From positions 1-10,648 of the forward strand of contig CAIYGJ010000010.1 in the NCBI GenBank assembly GCA_903925705.1: a stretch of DNA of 10,648 nucleotides, written 5' to 3'. Below, one piece after another: positions 5,819 through 10,648 of the stretch (positions are counted from its first letter, which is position 1; each line of letters starts with the position of its first letter). The notes below the pieces were generated by a model. The model had not been told where the DNA came from and did not search any database. It saw only the letters and a program-made list of their open reading frames with translations. A program made the translations under genes and the position numbers. Origin of the DNA: an uncultured Actinomycetes bacterium (GTDB taxonomy: Bacteria > Actinomycetota > Actinomycetes > S36-B12 > UBA5976).

Positions 5819-7330
5819 ATGACTTCGTTTATCGATCAAGTGACTCTCCATGTTCAAGGCGGTAATGGCGGACACGGTTGCGCTTCGGTTCACCGCGAGA
5901 AGTTCAAACCATTAGGTGGACCTGATGGTGGCAATGGTGGCAATGGCGGGGATGTTGTCCTTGTAGTTGATCCATCGGTTACAACACTTCTTGATTTTCA
6001 TCGAAGCCCCCATCGCAGTGCCGGAAATGGTAAGCCAGGCCAAGGCGATCACCGCAATGGTGCCTACGGCGAGCATCTTGAATTAGCTGTTCCCGAAGGA
6101 ACTGTAGTTTCGCTTTCTGATGGCACAGTCTTGACGGACATGTTAGGCATTGGCACACGTTACGTAATTGCTGCCGGCGGTCGTGGTGGCCTAGGTAACG
6201 CAGCCTTGGCATCGACAAAACGTAAAGCACCTGGCTTCGCTCTTCTGGGTGAAAAAGGCATAACCCGCGATGTCATTCTTGAGCTAAAGACTGTTGCCGA
6301 TGTTGGCCTAGTTGGGTACCCAAGTGCTGGAAAGTCATCCTTGATCGCAGCCATGTCTGCAGCCAGACCAAAGATTGCTGACTACCCATTTACCACGTTG
6401 GAGCCAAACCTAGGCGTGGTTCGCTCAGGCGAAATGATTTTCACAATGGCTGATGTGCCTGGTCTGATTCCAGGTGCCAGTGAAGGCAAGGGTCTTGGCC
6501 TTGAATTCCTTCGTCACATTGAGCGCTGTGCCGCACTCGTGCACGTGCTGGACTGCGCGACCCTGGAACCTAATCGTGACCCGCTAACAGATTTAGATGT
6601 GATTGAAAACGAATTAAGTCAGTACGGTGGCTTAGAAGATCGACCACGTGTAGTTGTTCTAAACAAAATTGATATTCCAGAAGGCCGCGAACTAGCCGAA
6701 TTTGTACTTCCAGATTTACACGAACGCGGTTATCAAGTTTTCTTGGTATCTGCAGTAAGTCATGAGGGACTTCGCGAACTTGGATTCGCTCTAGCTGACA
6801 TTGTTAAGGCCTCACGGGCTGAAGCAATCTTTGCCGCAGAGAACCGACCACGCGTTATTGTGACGCCGAAATCAGTTGATGACTCTGGATTCACAGTCAC
6901 AGCCGAAAAGTCAGGCGCCGAAACAATTCGTTATCGCGTTGTTGGCGAGCGACCAGAGCGGTGGATTCATCAAACCGACTTTGCCAACGATGAAGCTGTT
7001 GGTTACCTAGCCGACCGTTTGGCTAGAGCTGGTATCGAGCTAGAACTTGCAAAGGCTGGCGCAGTTGCCGGTGACGAAGTTGTGATTGGCGAAGGCCCAA
7101 GCGCTGTTGTGTTTGATTGGGCACCAACTGCAGGGGACCTGCATCAAGGTCCACGCGGTACCGATCAGCGTCTTTACGACAAGCGCCGCTTGAGTGCGGA
7201 AGAGCGCCTTGCAATTCACCGAATACGTCAATACGGAACTGGTGAACCTGAAGAAACCATTAGTGAGACGGCTGATCCACTTATCATCGAGGATTTTGAA
7301 GAAGATTTAGAGTCGCAGGACTTGAACTAA
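5819..7330 (+). CDS. obg: Obg-family GTPase (ribosome assembly / stress response)
   Basis: This 503-residue Obg GTPase acts in 50S assembly and stress signalling. The Gly-rich Obg fold is at residues 1-158, with runs such as GGNGGNGGDVVLVV. The G domain follows: G1 GYPSAGKSS (166-174), G2 around YPFTTLEPNLG, G3 DVPG (212-215), G4 NKID (282-285) and G5 SAVS (311-314). The OCT domain covers about 345-434, as is usual in Gram-positive Obg. The last 65 or so residues are an actinobacterial-type extension: a basic segment followed by an acidic end (IIEDFEEDLES). AAAGGAGA (5807-5814) sits four bases before the ATG at 5819. The gene follows two hairpins without space for an obvious promoter, so it probably depends on read-through from rplU-rpmA. 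Its TAA overlaps the stop of the convergent oxidase gene. Confidence 0.98.
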   Translation: MTSFIDQVTLHVQGGNGGHGCASVHREKFKPLGGPDGGNGGNGGDVVLVVDPSVTTLLDFHRSPHRSAGNGKPGQGDHRNGAYGEHLELAVPEGTVVSLSDGTVLTDMLGIGTRYVIAAGGRGGLGNAALASTKRKAPGFALLGEKGITRDVILELKTVADVGLVGYPSAGKSSLIAAMSAARPKIADYPFTTLEPNLGVVRSGEMIFTMADVPGLIPGASEGKGLGLEFLRHIERCAALVHVLDCATLEPNRDPLTDLDVIENELSQYGGLEDRPRVVVLNKIDIPEGRELAEFVLPDLHERGYQVFLVSAVSHEGLRELGFALADIVKASRAEAIFAAENRPRVIVTPKSVDDSGFTVTAEKSGAETIRYRVVGERPERWIHQTDFANDEAVGYLADRLARAGIELELAKAGAVAGDEVVIGEGPSAVVFDWAPTAGDLHQGPRGTDQRLYDKRRLSAEERLAIHRIRQYGTGEPEETISETADPLIIEDFEEDLESQDLN

Positions 7331-8439
7331 CCACTTAGTTGCCATTGCTTCGTGCCTTGGGTTCCACCAAGTGCTAACTCAGCGGTAATCTTTCCGATAG
7401 TTGGCACAAACTTAAAACCGTGTCCTGAACAAGGTGAACACACAGTAATTGGTCCGCGTCGATCCAAAATGAAATCTTCTTCTGGAGTATTCGTAAACAA
7501 GCAGGTAGTCGCAACGGCAGTGTCAAGATCTAGGCCAGGGAACCAATGCGCTACGTATTGCTTCATCTCAGATAAATGCTTCTGGCTAATTTCAAAATCT
7601 CGGTTATCCGGATCGATTGCCTTGCGATCGCTCCAGGTGCCAACTTTAAAACCTTCACCAGGTGTATACAGACCGTAGGCACTTGCTTCGAGTGGCGATC
7701 CGCCTCGACCGTTAGCACCGTGATGTAAAAAGCTTGGCCATAAAGATTCTGATTCCAGTCCAGCAATTGGTTGAAAGTGCGCGGGTTGTCCGGCGTCAAC
7801 AATTAATTCGGGAAGATTAACTAAGTGACCGACTAATTTTTCAACCCAACCACCTGCCGCCACAACCAATGACGGAGTTCGCCAAGTTTTTGACTCCGTT
7901 TCAACGATGGCGTGATCGCCATCGAGATGAATAGAAAGTACGGGTGTGTTCAAGTGAACATCGCCACCAAGTTCTTGCGTGCGCCGAATCAGAGTCGAGA
8001 CTGTTTTATCGGCATAGCACCGACCACCATCTGGGCTGTAAAGGACGTGGTCTTCAAAATTCATTCCTGGCCAGCGACTGTGAGCTTCGGAGGCATCCAT
8101 ACGCTCGTAACTACGCCCAAGGCGATCCAGGCTAATTGCAATCTCATCGATTGCTTCTTGGTAACCGTGATCAAGTTGGCCATTTTGTTCAAGCAAGTGC
8201 TCGCCAGAATCAGCCTCTAACTCTCGCCAATCGGGTAGCGCTCGCGCTGCAAGATCTGTGTAAAGGGAGGTGCGATAAGAAAGTCGAAAGATTCGAGTGC
8301 CACCGTGCGAACTGCCTTTATTGTGAGCAACTCCGAACTGTTCAATTAAGGCAACATCTTTGCCTTGCAAGGCAAGCTGCCAAGCCGTAGCGCTACCCAT
8401 AGCGCCCGCACCGATCACAACATGATCAATGTGTTCCAA
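7327..8439 (-). CDS. FAD-dependent amine oxidase, monomeric sarcosine oxidase / N-methyltryptophan oxidase family
   Basis: This 370-residue flavoenzyme of the DAO superfamily is expected to oxidise a secondary amine such as an N-methyl amino acid, producing hydrogen peroxide. With the TTG start at 8439, the dinucleotide motif GAGAMG falls at 10-15, with Glu33 at the end of the second strand. His45, Arg49 and Arg52 (SSHGGTRIFR), Lys265 (the oxygen-activating Lys in MSOX) and Cys313 (TTCLFTNTPEEDF, the expected covalent FAD site) all fall at or within two residues of their Bacillus sarcosine oxidase positions. SGHGFKF is conserved near the C-terminus. Trp269 replaces the MSOX active-site His, so the substrate may differ. 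The TTG start is chosen over an ATG at 8514 because GAAGGG lies nine bases upstream, the family length fits, and the longer form would overlap nadD. It is inverted relative to all other genes here. Confidence 0.88.
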   Translation of the reverse strand: MEHIDHVVIGAGAMGSATAWQLALQGKDVALIEQFGVAHNKGSSHGGTRIFRLSYRTSLYTDLAARALPDWRELEADSGEHLLEQNGQLDHGYQEAIDEIAISLDRLGRSYERMDASEAHSRWPGMNFEDHVLYSPDGGRCYADKTVSTLIRRTQELGGDVHLNTPVLSIHLDGDHAIVETESKTWRTPSLVVAAGGWVEKLVGHLVNLPELIVDAGQPAHFQPIAGLESESLWPSFLHHGANGRGGSPLEASAYGLYTPGEGFKVGTWSDRKAIDPDNRDFEISQKHLSEMKQYVAHWFPGLDLDTAVATTCLFTNTPEEDFILDRRGPITVCSPCSGHGFKFVPTIGKITAELALGGTQGTKQWQLSG

Positions 8440-8465
8440 GGCAATTAACCCTTCTGGCTGGGAGA

Positions 8466-8493
8466 TTAACACCACACTAGTTGCAAGTATTCT
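8466..8493 (+). promoter_or_regulatory. candidate promoter for leaderless nadD
   Basis: TTAACA (8466-8471) and TATTCT (8488-8493) are 16 bases apart. The distance from the -10 box to the ATG at 8501 puts the expected transcription start on the A of the start codon. No Shine-Dalgarno precedes the ATG, which agrees with a leaderless transcript, common in actinobacteria. On the opposite strand TAATCT (8463-8468) could be the -10 for the oxidase gene, so the two promoters would overlap. Confidence 0.45.
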
Positions 8494-8500
8494 TGTAGTC

Positions 8501-9067
8501 ATGAGGGTTGGCATATTGGGTGGGACTTTTGACCCAATACATATCGGGCATCTAATTGCTGCCAGTTCAGTTTATGAAGCCCTAAACCTAGACTCCGTGG
8601 TTTTCGTGCCTGCCGGGGATCCATGGCAAAAGCGGGATCGGGAACTTAGTACGGGTAAACAGCGCCTTGAAATGGTCAAGTTAGCAACTAGTGATGACGA
8701 CCGGTTTAAAGCAAGCGATATTGAGATTTCTAGAAGTGGTCCGACTTACGCAATTGACACCGTGCGTGAATGGAAAAACTTAAATCCAACTGATGAAATA
8801 TTTTGGATCGTTGGCTCGGATGCCCTAAGTGGAATTCCAAGCTGGCACGAATGGGAAGCTTTTGTTAGTGAAGTAACGGTTGTCGCGGTTAATCGCATCG
8901 GTCAAAGTGCTTCGGTGCCATTTGATTATGTGGCAGTTGAGATGCCGGAAGTTCGAATCTCTGCAACTCAGTTGCGAGATAGGTTCACCAACAAACTGGA
9001 CACCCAATACTTAGTGCCACAAAAAGTGAGTGATTACATTTCGGATCAAGGCTTGTATCAAGCGTGA
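8501..9067 (+). CDS. nadD: nicotinate-nucleotide adenylyltransferase
   Basis: This 188-residue NaMN adenylyltransferase transfers AMP from ATP to nicotinate mononucleotide, forming deamido-NAD on the way to NAD. The nucleotidyltransferase motif GGTFDPIHIGH (7-17) carries the two His of the (T/H)xxH signature. GPTYAIDT (80-87), IVGSDAL around 103-109, and ISATQLR (153-159, the usual ISSTxIR) are characteristic of NadD rather than the CoaD branch. The ATG at 8501 is chosen because MRVGILGGTFDP is the normal family start and a longer reading frame upstream would run across the oxidase start. No Shine-Dalgarno is present, so a leaderless mRNA is likely. The stop overlaps the next gene's GTG by four bases (GTGA), so translation is coupled. 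Confidence 0.97.
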   Translation: MRVGILGGTFDPIHIGHLIAASSVYEALNLDSVVFVPAGDPWQKRDRELSTGKQRLEMVKLATSDDDRFKASDIEISRSGPTYAIDTVREWKNLNPTDEIFWIVGSDALSGIPSWHEWEAFVSEVTVVAVNRIGQSASVPFDYVAVEMPEVRISATQLRDRFTNKLDTQYLVPQKVSDYISDQGLYQA

Positions 9068-9861
9068 ACAGGATTCCATCATTTTTGAAGTGGCTTATTA
9101 GTTCGATCTTGGCAATCGCCGTGCTCACTGGAGTCTTTGTTCTGCGGGGTGACGGGCAAGCCGCACCTCTTCCGGCTGAAATCACGGCAAGCCCATCACC
9201 AAGTTCAACTGCCGAACCGGCAACGGATATAAATAACTTAATGATTGCCTTGATTGATTCGAATCAAAAGATCGTTTCAGTAACTGTCTTAAAGCAATCA
9301 AGCGACGGAACTAAATTCGCGATTGTGAATATCGATCCAGCAACATTGATAGTGCCGCCAGGCCAAGGCTTTGTGTCAATTAGTGATGCGGGATTGCAAG
9401 GTTCATTTACTGGAGTTGATAAATCCATTTCGGGCGCACTTGGAATTCCAATTGACGGCTCAATCTATTTGCGACGTCTGGCCTTAGCAGGACTAGTTGA
9501 TGACGTAGGTGGCGTAACGATTGATTCTAAAAACCTTTATCGAGTCAGTGAGGCAGGACAACCTGCCCAATACGTGCGTCTCGGCAGCGCAGTTCTTGAT
9601 GGCGGAGCTGCCGCAGGATATGCAATGGTGAAATCTAAATTTGAAACTACAGACGAATTCATGAATCGAACTAATCAGGTATTACGAGCAGTTTTTGAAA
9701 ATCAAACTGGTGACCAAGCTCGCATAGATGAAGTGCTTTCCGCTTTAGGCTCACTCGCGCAATCAAATGTGCCAACTCAAAGCATCGCTCGATTGTTAGT
9801 AGAACTTCGCACTGCAAATCTTTGGCCAAATGCGAGCATTTCCCGCGCCCCAATTAATTAA
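9064..9861 (+). CDS. LytR-CpsA-Psr (LCP)-like membrane-anchored protein, apparently degenerate
   Basis: This 265-residue protein has one N-terminal membrane segment (about 9-27, KWLISSILAIAVLTGVFVL) followed by a Ser/Pro/Thr-rich linker (40-55), so most of it should lie outside the membrane. LCP family features appear in GALGIPIDGSIYL (124-136) and DVGGVTID (147-154), and in the helix NRTNQVLRAV (201-210), which corresponds to the Arg-rich RQ helix. LCP proteins attach glycopolymers to the cell wall. However, the RxDT motif, the PRD motif and the paired Arg before the last helix are absent, with VTVLKQSS, VNIDPAT and MVKSKFE in those places. Catalysis is therefore doubtful. Many actinobacteria have an LCP gene between nadD and rsfS, which supports the assignment. 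The GTG start overlaps the nadD stop. Confidence 0.75.
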   Translation: MNRIPSFLKWLISSILAIAVLTGVFVLRGDGQAAPLPAEITASPSPSSTAEPATDINNLMIALIDSNQKIVSVTVLKQSSDGTKFAIVNIDPATLIVPPGQGFVSISDAGLQGSFTGVDKSISGALGIPIDGSIYLRRLALAGLVDDVGGVTIDSKNLYRVSEAGQPAQYVRLGSAVLDGGAAAGYAMVKSKFETTDEFMNRTNQVLRAVFENQTGDQARIDEVLSALGSLAQSNVPTQSIARLLVELRTANLWPNASISRAPIN

Positions 9862-9863
9862 GT

Positions 9864-9878
9864 AGTCTTAGAGTCTTA
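9864..9878 (+). repeat. direct repeat in the LCP-rsfS gap
   Basis: AGTCTTA occurs at 9864-9870 and 9872-9878, separated by one G, in the 36-base gap before rsfS. It could be a small operator or chance. An AT-rich stretch TTAAATA follows at 9876-9882 and could act as a -10 box. Confidence 0.4.
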
Positions 9879-9897
9879 AATAGAAAGTGTGGAATTC

Positions 9898-10257
9898 GTG
9901 GCTGCCTCTGAACATGCGTTAAAGATTGCGAAGATTGCGGCGCAAGCGGCCTATGACAAAAAAGCAGAAAACATCGTCTTGCTTGATGTCAGCGAGCACT
10001 TAGTAATCACTGACATTTTCTTGATCGCATCTGCCGGCAACGAGCGTCAAGTAGGTGCAATCGTCGATGCCATTGAGGCTGCACTTGATGAAATTGATGT
10101 GGATCCGATTCGTCGTGAAGGCAACCGCGAGGGTCGTTGGGTACTTCTGGATTACTTCGACATTGTTGTGCACGTACAGCAGGATGAAGAACGCAGTCTT
10201 TACGACCTTGAGCGCCTCTGGAGCGACTGTCCTCACATTCCAGTGGAATTGGTATGA
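9898..10257 (+). CDS. rsfS: ribosome silencing factor RsfS
   Basis: This 119-residue RsfS/Iojap protein binds L14 on the 50S subunit, blocks subunit joining, and lowers translation during nutrient limitation. The conserved core reads LLDVSEHLVITDIFLIASA, then NERQVGAIVD, REGNREGRWVLLDYFDIVVH, and LERLWSDCP near the end. The GTG at 9898 gives MAASEHALKIAKIAAQAA, and the distance from Met to the LDVS motif equals that in the mycobacterial protein as I recall it. A GTG at 9889 would add MEF and cannot be excluded, because a possible -10 (9876-9882) could place a leaderless start there. No strong Shine-Dalgarno is visible for either. The stop overlaps the next ATG (ATGA). Confidence 0.95.
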   Translation: MAASEHALKIAKIAAQAAYDKKAENIVLLDVSEHLVITDIFLIASAGNERQVGAIVDAIEAALDEIDVDPIRREGNREGRWVLLDYFDIVVHVQQDEERSLYDLERLWSDCPHIPVELV

Positions 10258-10648
10258 GTTCTCGTCGCTTAGTACTTTGGCGCCATGGCCAAACCGTTTG
10301 GAATGCCGAGAATCGCCATCAAGGGCAAATCGATATTCCGCTAAATGAAGTTGGCATAGAGCAAGCACGTCATGCGGCGCAAACCTTGCTCGCGATGAAA
10401 CCAACTCACGTTATTGCTAGTGATCTGTCGAGAGCACTTGAAACCGGTCGCACATTGTCCGATCTTGCAGGAATTAGCCTGACGGTTGATGAACGCCTGC
10501 GGGAAACGTTTGCCGGTGAATGGCAAGGAATGACTCGCGATGAAATCATTGCGAAGTACCCAGAACATTATGCATCCTGGGGTGGCGACTCTGAAATTCG
10601 TCCCGGTGGCGGTGAAACTCGATGGGAAGTTTCCGAGCGAGTAGTTGA
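10254..10648 (+). CDS. histidine phosphatase superfamily protein, GpgP-like (3' end cut by window)
   Basis: The window contains the first 131 residues of a phosphoglycerate mutase-type histidine phosphatase. The RHG motif gives Arg10 and the phosphorylated His11 (LWRHGQT). Asn17, Gln23, Arg60 (SDLSRALETG) and Glu84 (LRETFAGEWQG) are present at the numbering I recall for mycobacterial glucosyl-3-phosphoglycerate phosphatase (GpgP), which follows rsfS in mycobacteria. GpgP makes glucosylglycerate, a precursor of methylglucose polysaccharides and a compatible solute. The second catalytic His (around 159) lies outside the window, so the call is limited to the family plus a likely GpgP. The ATG overlaps the rsfS stop by four bases (ATGA), implying coupled translation. 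Confidence 0.88.
   Translation, partial: MSSRRLVLWRHGQTVWNAENRHQGQIDIPLNEVGIEQARHAAQTLLAMKPTHVIASDLSRALETGRTLSDLAGISLTVDERLRETFAGEWQGMTRDEIIAKYPEHYASWGGDSEIRPGGGETRWEVSERVV

Noticed and set aside
7325..7340. Inverted repeat AACTAA-CCAC-TTAGTT at the obg/oxidase junction as a bidirectional terminator
   Set aside because: The stem is six AT-rich pairs and no T-run follows on either strand, so it is too weak to call.
7912..8390. Plus-strand reading frames within the oxidase gene
   Set aside because: The minus-strand frame has the full set of flavoenzyme motifs; the plus frames have none.
8440..8514. Longer oxidase start at 8514 and longer nadD start at 8429
   Set aside because: Each would add residues before a canonical family N-terminus (GAGAMG and GGTFDP) and make divergent genes overlap. 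A Shine-Dalgarno supports the internal TTG of the oxidase.
1..10648. Mobile elements, CRISPR arrays, tRNA or rRNA genes, toxin-antitoxin or phage-defence genes
   Set aside because: No transposase, spaced identical repeats, cloverleaf-like sequence or defence domains were seen. The gaps are all under 100 bases and are explained by regulatory signals.

Overview
The window looks like core chromosome from a low-to-moderate GC actinobacterium (about half G+C by eye). The gene order TIGR03960-type radical SAM protein, DUF2344 protein, RNase E/G, L21, L27, Obg, NadD, LCP-like protein, RsfS and GpgP-like phosphatase is a classic actinobacterial neighbourhood. Small genome spacing, Lys/Ala-rich tails and modest GC would fit a streamlined freshwater lineage such as Nanopelagicales (acI). 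That placement is inference; no taxonomic marker was compared.

Layout. Positions 1-2686 hold two overlapping genes: a radical SAM protein with a B12-binding-like N-terminal domain, and its DUF2344 partner. Positions 2786-4816 encode an RNase E/G with a long low-complexity N-terminal extension. Positions 4903-5751 encode ribosomal proteins L21 (with an unusual 92-residue Lys/Ala/Pro tail) and L27. Two consecutive terminator-like hairpins follow L27, and the Obg GTPase starts 14 bases after the second one. Obg ends tail to tail, with a 3-base stop-codon overlap, against a minus-strand flavin amine oxidase of the monomeric sarcosine oxidase/N-methyltryptophan oxidase family. That gene sits where many actinobacteria carry proB and proA. 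A 61-base divergent gap then leads to a co-directional set: nadD, a degenerate LCP-domain membrane protein, rsfS, and a histidine phosphatase cut by the window end. These genes are joined by GTGA and ATGA overlaps except for a 36-base gap before rsfS.

How the genes work together. The first half is RNA processing and ribosome biogenesis (RNase E/G, L21, L27, Obg). The second half joins NAD synthesis (NadD) with ribosome silencing (RsfS), a cell-envelope-type LCP homologue and, probably, glucosylglycerate synthesis (GpgP-like). The radical SAM/DUF2344 pair has no established function, but its fixed position next to RNase E/G and L21/L27 suggests an RNA- or ribosome-linked role.

I found no mobile element, CRISPR array, tRNA or rRNA, and no clearly novel multi-gene system. 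The most interesting points are the tandem hairpins that leave no room for an obg promoter, the paired low-complexity tails on RNase E and L21, the oxidase at the proBA position, the apparently leaderless nadD, and the LCP homologue that seems to lack its catalytic residues.
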